NCBI GenBank assembly: GCA_016647705.1
Contig: CM028330.1
Location: 50,890,897 to 50,954,896 of the forward strand
From: Eucommia ulmoides
Lineage: Eukaryota; Streptophyta; Magnoliopsida; Garryales; Eucommiaceae
Reading direction: 5' to 3'
Length of the DNA: 64,000 bases
In this document: positions 10,813 to 21,938 of the stretch, piece by piece
Numbering within the stretch: the first letter of the stretch is position 1
How the letters are laid out: each line of letters begins with the position of its first letter
Position numbers and translations under genes: made by a program
The notes under the pieces: model-generated
The model's input: only the letters and a program-made list of their open reading frames with translations
Databases searched by the model: none
What the model was told of the DNA's origin: nothing

Positions 10813-12225
10813 TGATGAGTGGTTTATTCACCAACAAATCAAGTACTTTTAGATTCAAATATTTGTGCGTTTTCAAATATTTTTGTTAGTTTGATGTATT
10901 TTTGTGTTGTTTTTTAAGAATCATAAATAATTGGGGTGAAAATATAGTAAAATAAGGTGAATTGGGTCGTAACGGTTAGTTAATAGTGCAGGAGCAACAA
11001 CTTCAAACTCGAGTTTTACCATGATTCAATCCTATTTTGGCACACCTCAAAACATAGAAGTTTTAGATCTATTTCGTAGCTTTCTATAGCTTTTTGAATC
11101 ACCTCAATCGGAGTTTGAACGAGAAAGTTATAACCAAAATACAAATAGATGTCAACACTATCCAAAGTGCGCTGCAGAGCACTCTTGTTAGTGTTCCATG
11201 CCCAAAAGATGTGCAACTCCACTCCAGCATGCCTCTACAGCCTGGAAACCCAAAAACAAAAACCCTATTTTTGAGCCCTATAAATACTACCTTAAGCCTC
11301 AAACCCAAAGGGTGGCAAAATTTGGGAGAAAAACACCATCGGAGGCCTAAAATTCAAAGAGAGTGAGCTTGAAGTTTAAGATTATTGAAGATTTGAAGTC
11401 TTGAAGCTCATCTCCACAAAGAGTTTTTTCTTCCTTTCTCTCACCCTAATTTTTTTACTAAAATTTTGTATTTGTGATGTTGTGTTAAACATGTTTGCAT
11501 TTATGAATTTCTTGAAAAGATTAGTTATGGATTCCATTATGTTGAGTTAAAGTGTCAATCTAGGGGAATTTGAATAGATTTGTATAAACTATGCCTGGAG
11601 ACTTAAAGATTTTGTTAGTTGGATTTCATGTTTCAATTATTTGTATTTGCTAATTTATGCGAGAGGTAAATAAAATATCATAGATGTGTAAGATTAGGCA
11701 TTCAAGAGGTGATAATCTTACATATTGAGACTGGAAAAATACAACCCTTATTATATTGAGTGCAAGAGGCTAATATAATTTGGATAGCCATTTGATGGGT
11801 GAGACTTAAAGATTGAATAATTAGTTAACTTGAATAGAGATATTAATTCGAATAATTATACAATTTATCTTACTTAGCATTCAAGAGGTGGAAATGAGAT
11901 TAATTTAGACACCAATGGTTAATGATTGGGTATGAATTTAAGTAACAAGTTTGAATTTGATTAACATCGTTTAGCAAAGTAATGTAAAAAAACCCTAAAA
12001 CAATTGTGCATAGGAAGTCCACATTTTATTTTGCTTTTGATTTTATATTTGTTTTAGTTTTATTTTTACAAATCTTAAATTTGGATGCCTAAATAAAGTT
12101 AGGTTATGATAATCGCGGTACTTAGCGACAATTTAAATCAATCCATGTGGATACGATACTCTATTCTCCTTATACTATTAAAACTTTACTCGTACACTTG
12201 CGGTGTAGCAAAACAATCACTACCA
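10813..12225 (+). repeat. A1 3' LTR
   Basis: Starts TGATGAGTGGTTTATTCACC and ends AATCACTACCA. It is 1,413 bp against 1,502 for the 5' copy, differing by indels and many transitions. TATAAATACTACC at about 11279 mirrors the TATA-like site of the 5' LTR. Confidence 0.85.
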
Positions 12226-12775
12226 AAAGATTATCTTATGACCTGTGATCGTGGCCCGCACCATACCTATGTGTTTCCCTTGATAAGGGCACAAACTTCT
12301 ACGAGGATAATTTAAGGGACAATGTGAAGAGGGACTGAGAGGGGGCCCAGAAAAAGAAAGGCCGAGCAGAAGAAATACCGAACAGAGCTCAGGGTTCGCA
12401 AAGTCTCCAAGCAGAGGGGGGCGGTTAGGACCTCTACCCGAGGATCGGAGGCCTCTTCTACCCCCAGGGCCTCGGCAAAAGTGCTTACCCCCCCTGACGG
12501 CTTCTATAGCAATCATTTTTGTAGAGAACTCTAGATGGGGGGTTTTTCTTTATGCTCCTCTCCTAAGGGTAAAACCCATGGGAAGGTCCATCAACAAATA
12601 TAGCGAGTTCCATCAGGACCGAGGCCACTCGACTGAGGACTGTTTCCAACTCAAAGAGAAAATTGAGGACCTTATAAGGAGGGGGTATCTCGAGAATTAC
12701 CTCCATACAGAGAATGGGGAGACTAGATTCAAAGAGAATGATCATCGAGATGATTACAGGGGCTAGAAGAGAAGA
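12226..12775 (+). pseudogene. Element A gag, C-terminal part with zinc knuckle remnant
   Basis: Continues gag after A1. At 12590-12690 the translation runs NKYSEFHQDRGHSTEDCFQL. This is the CX2C..H....C zinc knuckle neighbourhood of plant Gypsy gag, with the second knuckle residue changed to S. It is followed by KEKIEDLIRRGYLENYL, a conserved helix after the knuckle also present in element B (about 34720). Confidence 0.7.
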
Positions 12776-12835
12776 GAAAATCATAGTCAACCTCTGCCCA
12801 AGAGGGATATATCAGAACCTAATAACGATCAGCGT

Positions 12836-13440
12836 ATGGATAACGTAATTAACATTATCCATGGTGGCCTCGGCCTCAAAGGGGAGACGTCTTCTTCCTG
12901 GAAGAGGTACGAGTGCAAGGCAAAAAGGAAGGTCGATCAAGATGTATACGAGATGAGAACGGTTGATACCACCACGCACAACGTTATCTCCTTCAGTGAG
13001 GTCGAGCTCAGAGGGGTGTATACCCCCTATGATGATGCTCTAGTGATCTCAACCCTAATCAATCAATATAAAATAGGGAGGATCCTAGTCGACGGGGGCA
13101 GTTCCATCGGCATAATCTTCAAATGGGACTTCGACAAAATGAAAATGAATCCAAGTGTTATGCAGCCCACCACGTCTCCCCTTATCGGCTTCGGTGGATA
13201 TGTCGTCAGCTTGGTTGGCTAGATCTCTTTACCTGTCACAGTGGGAGTAAAGCCCAGGTCGACCACAGTATGGACTAAGTTCCTCATTGTGGATAGACCT
13301 TCTCCCTATAACATAATCATGGGGTGTCCGACTGTAACCGCTCTAAGGTCGTTTGCTCCCCATAACACCAAATGATAAAGTTCTCCACTGATGAAGAGGT
13401 GAGAGAGATAAGAGGAGATCAAGAATTGACCAGGCATGTG
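12836..13440 (+). pseudogene. Element A protease
   Basis: A 128-residue open stretch contains HNVISFSEVELRG, then ILVDGGSS at about 13085-13110. This is the aspartic protease active site in its Tat-lineage form (DGGSS where retroviruses have DTGSS). A stop follows at 13220. The domain continues with LIVDRPSPYNIIMG, the hydrophobic block in which LG/MG lies near the C-terminus of these proteases. A single chain would cleave the polyprotein as a dimer; stops rule that out here. Confidence 0.75.
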
Positions 13441-13689
13441 CTAGTAGGGCACTCGAGTTGAGAAAATAACAATTAATGGCGGGGACCAATCCCGAGAAGG
13501 ATGAGCTCATAGCCTTGTCTAAGTTGGGAATCGTGCCAATTGATGACCCTCATGATAAATAACCTCGTTCGCGGCCCCACCAGGAGTTATTAGAAGGTCA
13601 AATGATAAACTTTCTATGATTAATCCAAGAGTAACCATGCATCTCCTTCACGCCGACCCTCATCATCCTTTATAAGACAGAAGCATAGG

Positions 13690-14770
13690 AAGTTCTACCA
13701 AGAGCGCTAAAAGACCATTGAGTAAGAAATGGACAAGTTGGTGAAATCGGTCGTGGTGGAGAAAGTAAAGTTCCCTGACTGGCTCTCCAATGTCGTCCTT
13801 GCCCCCAAGGCCAGGAACAAATGGCACCTTTGTGTGGACTTCAAAGATCTAAACAAGGCATATCCCAATGATTTCTTTCCCCTACCAAGAATAGACCTTG
13901 TCATGGAAGCCATGGCGGGGCATGACCGCTTGAGCTTCCTAGATGCTTACGCTGGCTACAATCAAATACTGATGTGCCTTCTAGACAAGAACAAAACCTC
14001 GTTTATCATGAACAAAGGTACTTATTGTTATAAGTCCATGCCCTTTGGCATTCGCAATACTGGGACCACTTATTAAAGGCTGGTGAACAAGATGTTCAAA
14101 GAAGATATTAGCACAACTATGGAGGTATACATAGATGATATGCTTATGAAGAGAACCAAGGCATCCGATCATATCGCCTATCTTCAAAATTGCTTCGACA
14201 AGCTCTGAGCTCATCAAATGAAGTTGAATCCCAGCATGTGCATATTCGGAGTCTCAACAAAGAAGTTCCTTGGTTACATGGTGTCTCAGCGCGGCTTTAA
14301 TGCCAATCCTGACCAAATAAGTGTTGTGCTCGGTATGACCGCTCCTCGGATGAAGAAAGAGGTCTAGATGCTCACTAGAAGACTGGATGTTCTGAATCAT
14401 TTCATCTTCCATTCCTCAGAGAAGTGTCTCCACTTTTTTAAGGTCCTCCGAGTTAACAAAACTTTTGAGTGGACGACCGAGTGTGCGGCATCCTTTCAAG
14501 AACTCGAGACTTATCTCTTATCGGCTCTACTGCTAAGCACTCCTAAGGAGGGAGAATAGTTGTTCCTGTATATTTCCGCCTCAGATATGGCAGTGAGCAT
14601 TTCACTCGTCAGAGAAGAAGGTGGTAGAGCCATATGTACTACTCTAGCAAGGTACTTACCGATGCTAAGACAAGGTACTCGCGGTTTAAGAAGCTCGCTT
14701 ATGCCCTTTTCATTGTGTCAAGAAAATTGAGGTAGTACTTCCAAGCACACACAATCTTTTAGACAAGTCC
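13690..14770 (+). pseudogene. Element A reverse transcriptase and RNase H
   Basis: RT motifs in order: KWHLCVDFKDLNKAYP (about 13822), FLDAYAGYNQI (about 13936), YKSMPFGIRNTGTTY (about 14030) and the catalytic MEVYIDDM (about 14120). A TAA replaces the Gln codon after TTY at about 14074, and further stops follow. Downstream, FEWTTECAASFQELE (about 14465) is the RT connection/RNase H start; the RNase H proper is heavily broken. The fingers and palm are recognisable and the YIDD aspartates are intact. Confidence 0.85.
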
Positions 14771-14799
14771 TCCATACCCCTGACATCTCAGGGAGGCTC

Positions 14800-15450
14800 A
14801 TGAAGTATAGTTTTGAGCTCGAACAATTCTACATAGAGTATCAGCCAATGACAGCCATCAAGGGACAAACCCTAACTAACTTCATAGCTGAACTAACCTT
14901 CCCTGAGGTGCCCAACCCTGATAACCATGACCTTACCCAACAGAGAGAAAACCCCCATCCCAGCCTGGTTTGTTTTCCAATCTTAGTCCAAACGGTTGGC
15001 GAATCTTCATGGATGACTCTTCCAATGATAGCGGGTGTAGGGCCAGAATGGTCCTCATAGCCCTGAACCAAGAAGAGGTTGAATACGCACTCAGATTGAG
15101 TTTCCAAGTCACGAACAATAAGGTCGAGTACGAAGCTCTACTCGATGGATTACGTCTGGCAAGAAAATTCAAAGACAAGAAGATCTAGGTCTTCTATGAT
15201 TCGCAGCTCATCGCTAACCAAGTTAACAGGGAATATATGGTGAAGGATCCAAGAATGACCACGTATCTAGGGAGGGTAAAGGCACTAATAAAGGATTTTG
15301 AAAAAGTTCAAGTGAACCAAATTCCCCGAGAAGATAATAGACATGTCAATACTCTGGCCAACATGGCTTCCGAAATGGAGTTCACCCTAAAGAGAAGCGT
15401 TCCGATCGAGTATTTGGACTTGCTGAGCACGGCGACATCCGACTAGGAAG
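14800..15450 (+). pseudogene. Element A second (archaeal-type) RNase H
   Basis: After a linker ending LTNFIAELTFPE, frame 1 or 3 encodes WRIFMDDSSND (first acidic site, DDSSN for DGSSN), VEYALRLSFQVTNNKVEYEALL (the NNxxEYEAL motif with the catalytic Glu) and VFYDSQLIANQVNREY (the SDSQL block, here YDSQL). This duplicate RNase H is the hallmark of the Tat lineage. It is broken by frame changes at about 14970 and a stop at 15187. Confidence 0.8.
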
Positions 15451-15479
15451 CCACAATATGTGCCCTAACGGATAGGCCG

Positions 15480-16786
15480 ACCTAGATGGATCCAATCATA
15501 GACTATCTATAGCACAGAACTCTCCCAAGTGACCGGGCCAAAGATAGGAGAATGCGATATAGGGCAATAAGGTATACCCTTATCGATGGGGTGTTATACC
15601 ACAAGTCGTTCTCGGGGCCATATTCCCGATGTCTATGACCAGAAGAAACTGACTATGTACTAAGAGAGATCCACAAGAGAGTGTGCAACAACCACTCAGG
15701 AATGAGAGCTTTAGTTCATGAAGTTATGCGCTAAGGGTATTTCTAACCGGAAATTAACAAAGACTCCGTAGAGTTTGCTAAAAAAATACGACAAATGCCA
15801 GAGATTCACCTCTCATCCTCAATTGCCCCCCTCCCACCATCATCGTCCCCATGACGAGTCCGTGACCCTTTACCCAGTGGGGCATTGACCTTTTGGGACC
15901 GTTCCCACAAGGCTCCGAACATAGAAGATTCCTCGTCATCACGATCGACTACTTCACAAAATGGGTAGAAGTTGAACCCCTAGCACGGATCACAAAGGAG
16001 AAAATCAAAGGCTTCATGTGGAAAAACATGGTCTACCGATTCAGAATTCCTAAGGTCATTGTGTCTAACAACTGGAAGCAGATCGATAATGATCTCTTCT
16101 CGGATTTCTATACCGGGCTGGGGATCCAGACCTATTTTGCCTCCCTGAGGCATCCACAAACGATCGGACAAGTAAAAGTCACCAACTGAACAATTCTGCA
16201 TGGACTTAAGACCAAGTTAGACAAGTCGAAAAAGAGATGAGTTGAAGATGTGTACCCCGTCCTTTGAGCATATCATACAAAGGCAAGGACCCCCATCGGG
16301 GAGACCCCTTTAAAAATGAATTTCGGATCCGAGGCTGTCATTCCTGCCGAAATCAGCATGCCTTTACTTAGAACGGCCATGCCCTTTAACCTTGAAGAGA
16401 ACAACATCGCCTTGGCCTTAAACCTCGATCTTCTCGAGGAAAGAAGGGAATGAGCTCGAATGTGGCAAGCAACTTATCAATAAACGATGGCCAGATACTA
16501 CGACAGAAGGGTCCGACCACGATCGTTCGACGTTGGCAACCTCGTCTTCAAGAAGGTTACTTTGGCCACCAAGGAGTGGTCTGTTGGAAAGTTTGCCCCC
16601 AAATTTCTCCCTTGGAATCCTAAAAAAATGGATAGTTTTTTACCAAGAGACCCGCATCACATGACCGGGCATATACGAGCTGGAGACAAAAGAGAAAGTA
16701 CCACTGAGGCACCCCTGGAATGCCGAGCACTTGAAACGCTATATTTTATGAGAAGAGAAATCATTGTAAAGGACTTTAAATTTTAA
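15480..16786 (+). pseudogene. Element A integrase
   Basis: A degraded HHCC region at about 15670-15800 precedes the core. The core at 15893-16189 reads FLVITIDYFTKWVEVEPLAR (first catalytic Asp present), then VSNNWKQIDN where the second Asp (SDNG) has become N, then HPQTIGQVKVTN where the catalytic Glu has become K. Two of three active-site residues are lost in addition to stops. C-terminal MARYYDRRVRPRSFDVGNLVFKK, at 16487, is the conserved post-core segment. Confidence 0.85.
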
Positions 16787-17905
16787 AAGTTTCAATGTTA
16801 AAGAAATATCCTTTTAATGAAAGAGTTTTCAATGCAAAATGCGTTACTGACTCGTGCGTGTATTGACAAAAAGAGCATCCCGACGCACACTGTCGAGGGT
16901 GATAACCAGACCCCTACTCAGGTCGGTTGTCCATTTTCGGTATAAGCCAAGGCCATCCTCCAAGGGTAGGACGTCGATCAGATCTGAGGACCTACGGCTA
17001 AGCACCTCACCCCTCACGGTTGAGCTAAGCTTAGGCGATATAAAGGGACGGTACTTCTGTAAGGACCAAATTGGGATAACTCGAAAAAGCTCATGGATGA
17101 GCCCTACTAAGAAGAACCCACCTGTGACAGGTCACGGGGTTCTGACTACAGTGTCGCACCCCTGGGAACTACGAGGGCCATATGCCATACAAGTACCACC
17201 CCGAGTCATATCTTACCACCCTAGCTTTGCTCGGATAGTAGGCTAGGGGCAGGAAAGTTATGGATAGTTATGGATATCGTGGAACAACCAAGAAGAACAA
17301 TTCAATCATGAAGAAGTAGAATCCAAGAATGGAAAACATAAAGTTTGTTGACAAAAACAGTACAAAAATAGTAACACCTACAGAACAACCAACCCAAGAT
17401 CAGGTCATGCTGGGCTCCGAGCTCCATGACCGGGAAGGGTATGGTTCAAGTAAGATCTTCTTCTTTTTTTGCCGAGTTGAGGACAGGATGAAGCCCCTGA
17501 TCGGTTAACCGAGTTGGGCTCAGCATCCCTCCCTCACCCGAGCATAAACTATAGTACTAAAGAGAAGAGAAATGCCTCTAAGGAACACTCTTAGCTGAAA
17601 TCAAGAGAGGAACTTTTATAATTCCCCAAGTCATGAAATTTAGTTGGCAAGAACTCAACACGTCAAGCTCCGAGGCCGGGCAGAATCTATAGAGAAAAAT
17701 TACAAGGCAAAATAAAAGGAGAGGAAAAAGTCATTAAGGGAATAAGCTAGACAGGGCTCAAACATGACACTCTAAAGATCTCAACCTAAACAAGAGTCGG
17801 AAAACGAAGATGACTCGAAGAAATATCCAAGTCTATAAAAAGACCGAGCTGAGCCTATGGCCACGGCCGATCTTAGGCGATAAGCTGAGCTCAGGCCTTG
17901 TTCTT
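16787..17905 (+). other. Element A post-integrase untranslated remnant
   Basis: No gene. It is moderately GC-rich and carries Tat-like phrases (CCTACTCAGGTCGGT at about 16913, also in the LTR of B). Neither the A LTR nor the antisense ORF seen in B is recognisable, so the right half of the element is deleted or was never copied. Confidence 0.45.
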
Positions 17906-19129
17906 CAAGTAAAAAATAAAATACGTTTACGATAAAAACACAGTCCGATGGTGAAAATGAGTTAACGTTTAACGTACACAAAAACATATGAGAACGATGA
18001 GTTAACATGACACCCAAAAAAGAACGTCAAATGCAAGAACATGTGTGCGTTAACGTTAACGCACACAAAACAGATGACGATTATAAGTTAACGTGACAGC
18101 AAAAAAAAAATGAAATACAATAACATTTTTAAATTAACGTTAATGTCATATGTGCATATTTTGTCTTTTTGCATAGGATAAAATGACAGAAATGATAAAT
18201 AAACGTTTACAGAAGGGCCAAGAATAAAGAATTTTTTTTCCTAAACATTTAGTGGGTTCTGAAAAACTGACAAAATGTCTGATTCCTCTATAGGTTCTCT
18301 ATAGAGGACTAAATAATAAAATCTCCTTTTATGTTTTCCATTTGTATTTGCTAAAAAATAGAATCGCAAAATAAATTATTTATGTTGCGTTCCTAGTTGA
18401 GCACGCTCATTATTTATTGGATTATAGAACTTTCAAATAAACACAATTCTCTCCATTGAATATAGACATAGATACCGTCATAAATTTCTCTATTATGTGC
18501 TTAACATCCTCACTAGGATCAATGTTTCGATGGATTCAATGGGCTTAAATATTGCTTTAAGTTCAGTCAACACTCCCACAGTAATCAACCTTGCTCAATT
18601 TTCACACCCAGACATATGTTTTACCTTACCTTCTAAACATAGAAGATGATAAATTGTGTAGTTGGTTTAATGCTAAAAGAAGTTAAAGTCAAAACTTTGA
18701 AGACAAGTTTTGGAGTCATGTCTTAGTTTAAATTTCTACCCAAAACTTGTGGGTGTTTAACACGTGTTAGGTGGCTGAAGGCCCACTTGATGTCATTGTT
18801 GTATCTTATGTTTCTTTGTCAATGAAAGCACAATATATGACAAGTTGCTCTCCTAACTGGTAAGCACCAAACCAAAGTTAATAACATCACTTAATGAAAT
18901 ATCAATTTTCCCTCCAACTTCTTGATTTAAATTTGTTTGTGTTAGGTAATGGTATGGTGTAATTAAACAATTTATTGTGAGGTTGTCCAATACAATCAAC
19001 TAATGTATTTATGTGAAACAAAAAAAAAAAAAAAATTACAGCGAGCGTGTTTAGTATGCATTTCGAAAATCTATTAATAAATCAAATAGAAAATATATTT
19101 TAATTGTCCAGAATTAAGTTGATGGTGGA
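17906..19129. other. Intergenic with GTTAACG-rich patch
   Basis: No gene seen. From 17925 to 18150 the bases ACGTTTAC, GTTAACG and TTAACGT recur, centred on a perfect palindrome (separate entry). The remainder is ordinary AT-rich DNA with a poly-A run at 19019. Confidence 0.5.
18042..18067. repeat. 26-bp perfect palindrome
   Basis: TGTGTGCGTTAAC followed immediately by its exact reverse complement GTTAACGCACACA. The centre is GTTAACGTTAAC with no spacer. The neighbourhood repeats AGTTAACG and TTAACGT several times. Confidence 0.9.
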
Positions 19130-20995
19130 ATGAGGAGGTCTAAAAAACGGTTCGGGACAAAAAAATAACTTATAAAGAATGACAAAAATATCGAAGTCGA
19201 GAGAGTTTGGAGAAGTATAAACATGCAAAAATAGAGGTAAGAAAAGTAATTAAGGAATCAAAATTTAGAGCGTATGATAATTTATATCAAAAGTTAGATA
19301 CAAAAGAGAGAGAGAGAGTGATATATTTAAACTTGCTAGGCGACGTGAACGAAAGACTAGAGATATTGGAAGTGTTAGATGCATCAAAGACACTGATAAA
19401 TATATACTGGTGAAAGATGATGAGATTATAGAACAATGGAGAAATTATTTTTATAATTCATATAATGAGAATGACGTCAATGAATCTAAACTAAAGTTGC
19501 CTAGTTTTTCTTCAGATAAGATTTATAAGTTTCATAGATTTTAGAAAACGAATTGCAAAAGCAGTAAGATCATATGAAATCCCTATAGAGATGTGGAAAA
19601 GTTTGGGAGATATTGGGATAAAGTGGTTGACTAGACTTTTCAATGACATTTTAAGAATTAAGAGAATGATTGACAACTGGAGGAAGAGTATCTTAGTGTC
19701 CATTTATAAAAATAAAGAGGATGTTCAAAGTTGCACGAACTATCGGGACATAAAACTTATAAGTCATATTATGAAACTTTGGAAGACAGTGATAGAATAT
19801 AGAATAAGACATGAAACGAGAATAGAAGATAACTAATTTAAATTTATGCCCAACCGATCAACCACTGAAACTATCTATTTACTCAAGAGATTAATAAAAA
19901 AATATAGAGAAAAAAAAAGAGATTTACATATGGTATTTGTGGAACTAAAAAAGGCTTATGATAGGGTACCCAGAGAAGTTTTGTGGTGGGTATTAGAAAC
20001 ATGTATCCAATGTATGCATTGAAGTAATTAAGGATATGTATAAAGGTATAGTCATTAGTATTCGAACAGGAGGAGACGATACTTGTGCATTTCCTATTAA
20101 TATATGCTTACATCAAGGATCATCTTTAAGTCCTTACATTTTCGTTCTAGTGATGAATGAGTTCACAAAACATATTCAAGATAAAATACCTTGGAATATG
20201 TTTGCGGATGTCATCGTATTAGAGGACAAAAGTAGAATATGTCTTAATATTAAGTTAGAAATATGGATAGAAGCGTTAGATTCTAAATGTTTGAATGTTA
20301 GCAGAAGTAAGACGAAATACATGCATTGCAATTTTAGTAATGTCTTGAGAGACGGTGGTGCAGTCAAAATTGAAGACGAGGAGGTGCCGAAGGTTGATCA
20401 TTTTAGATATTTAGGTTTAATGATTCATAGCAATGGCGAAATCGATGAGGATATTACGCATAAAATCAAGGCATGTTGGTTAAAGTGGAGAAGTGCAGTT
20501 AGGGTGATTTGTGATCATAGGATTCCGTTGAAACTTAAAGAAAAATTCTACAAAACTGCTATAAAAACCCATACTTTTTTATGATTTAGAATGTTGGGTG
20601 GTAAAAACAAATCATGTCCAGAAAATTGGGGTGACAAAAATGAGGATATTGCGGTAGATGAGTGGGAAGACGAGAATAAATAAAATTAAAAATGAAACTA
20701 TTAAAAAGAATTTAGGAATAGTACTCATCAAAAAGAAAATTAGAGAAAATCGTTTACGATGGTTTGGCATGTGCATAGAAGACCCATAGAAGCACCAGTG
20801 AGAAAATGTGATTTAGTTCAAGCTCAAGAGACTATTAGAAGGAGAGGTAAATCTAAAAAGACGTTGGACGAGACTATTAGAAATGATTTGATGACATTAA
20901 ACCTTACGGAGGGGATGACTCTTGATCGATTTCTATGGCGTAAATGGATTCATATAACCGACCCTACATAAATGAAACAAAGGCTTAGTTGTTGT
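19130..20995 (+). mobile_element. 5'-truncated RTE-type LINE
   Basis: A non-LTR reverse transcriptase in pieces. Pre-RT helix: HAKIEVRKVIKESKFRAYDN at 19221. Then WRKSILVSIYKNKEDVQSCT-NYRDIKL, where the usual KGD-Q-C-NYR-I-L block is clear. At 19860-19980 come PNRSTTETIYLLKRL and HMVFVELKKAYDRVPR. LHQGSSLSPYIFVLVMNEFT is at 20107 and KTKYMHCNFSN at 20311. The catalytic FADD box reads FADVIVL, so it is dead. Frames change near 19840, and stops and gaps follow 20584. No endonuclease lies upstream. The GTTGTTGTTGTCC tail at 20983 fits the short-repeat tails of RTE elements. It probably inserted as a truncated copy. Confidence 0.8.
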
Positions 20996-21938
20996 TGTCC
21001 AGATTTAAGTTTAAAAGATGTATAGTTGAGATTCAAACTTCTCTACACCACTCAATTCATTCAATAACTTAGATGAAGAGATAAAACATTTAGAAAAAAA
21101 AATTCTCACTTAAAAATTTCGTACTTTTACTTTTAAAACGGTTGATTTAATTAACTTTGTACCCTTCAAGTTTTATTGACTAATTTTTTAATTTTTTATT
21201 ATTTACTATTTTTTTACACTTATAAATTTAAAAATCGTTGTAGAGCTCGGACTCGGAATCGGTAGTAATATTATATTTGTCAAGTGACATGCTAAAATCC
21301 TGAAAATAGAGATCAAATGCATTGAATAATTGTATAGTATAACTATCTATGAATTAAATATTTTATATTACACAAACAAATTCAACCATCCATCAAAACA
21401 AAAATCACTAATGTGTGGAAGGAGAAAAAAACAATATGAACAACCCAACCTCACGAACATCCCTTTCTTTGACCGACACTACATAATATTCAAGTCCGAT
21501 TAACAAGGGAAGACGTTTCATTTACTTGTCAACCAGAATTAAATTCTCGTGAAGAGTACTTTAGAATTTAAATCTTAAATTTAATATTGAATCCATCAAA
21601 ATATGTGGAGAAGTGCGCACTTAAAATTATTCATTGTCTAGTTAGGTAATTAGTCAAAGTATACGTAAATTGACCCAGACACATTTACCATAAAATATTT
21701 TAAAAAATCATATATTATTCAAGCTAAAATCCACCCCAAAAAATCCAAAATCATACATCCTATACAACTCAATGTGTTCTCTAATTGGGTAAAAAAAAAA
21801 AAGCACACACAATTAGAGTTCACTCATTTTCCACTTAAGCCTAAACGCATGGCCAAACGGGTACTTAAAAGAGCATGTATAATGACAATGTATATAAGTA
21901 TCCATATATTTAAGTTGACAAACCACCCTGTCTTGGGC
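20996..21938. other. Intergenic, downstream of the DUF761 gene
   Basis: AT-rich, no coding sequence or repeat recognised. It includes the 3' flank of the minus-strand gene ending at 21939; I cannot place its polyadenylation site with certainty. Confidence 0.5.

Larger units (their letters stand above)
6389..12225 (+). mobile_element. Element A1: non-autonomous Athila-like LTR element nested in gag of A
   Basis: Complete element of 5,837 bp with LTRs at 6389-7890 and 10813-12225. It is flanked by AAAGG (6384-6388) and AAAGA (12226-12230), a 5-bp target duplication with one mismatch. The PBS is of the Athila tRNA-Asp type, the polypurine tract reads AGTTTGGGGGTAT, and the internal region carries only a gag-like remnant. 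With no protease, RT or integrase it could only have moved using enzymes from a relative. Confidence 0.85.
4265..17905 (+). mobile_element. Element A: decayed Tat-like Ty3/Gypsy retrotransposon, 3' LTR missing
   Basis: The order is 5' LTR, PBS, gag, protease, reverse transcriptase, RNase H, a second RNase H, integrase. This is the Gypsy order, and the second RNase H after a linker is known for the Tat lineage. Every domain carries stop codons or shifts, so it is inactive. Gag is split by element A1. No copy of the left LTR is found downstream of integrase, so the right end (set at ~17905 where related GC-richer sequence stops) is uncertain and the element is 3'-truncated. The antisense ORF found in element B is not visible here. 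Confidence 0.85.
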
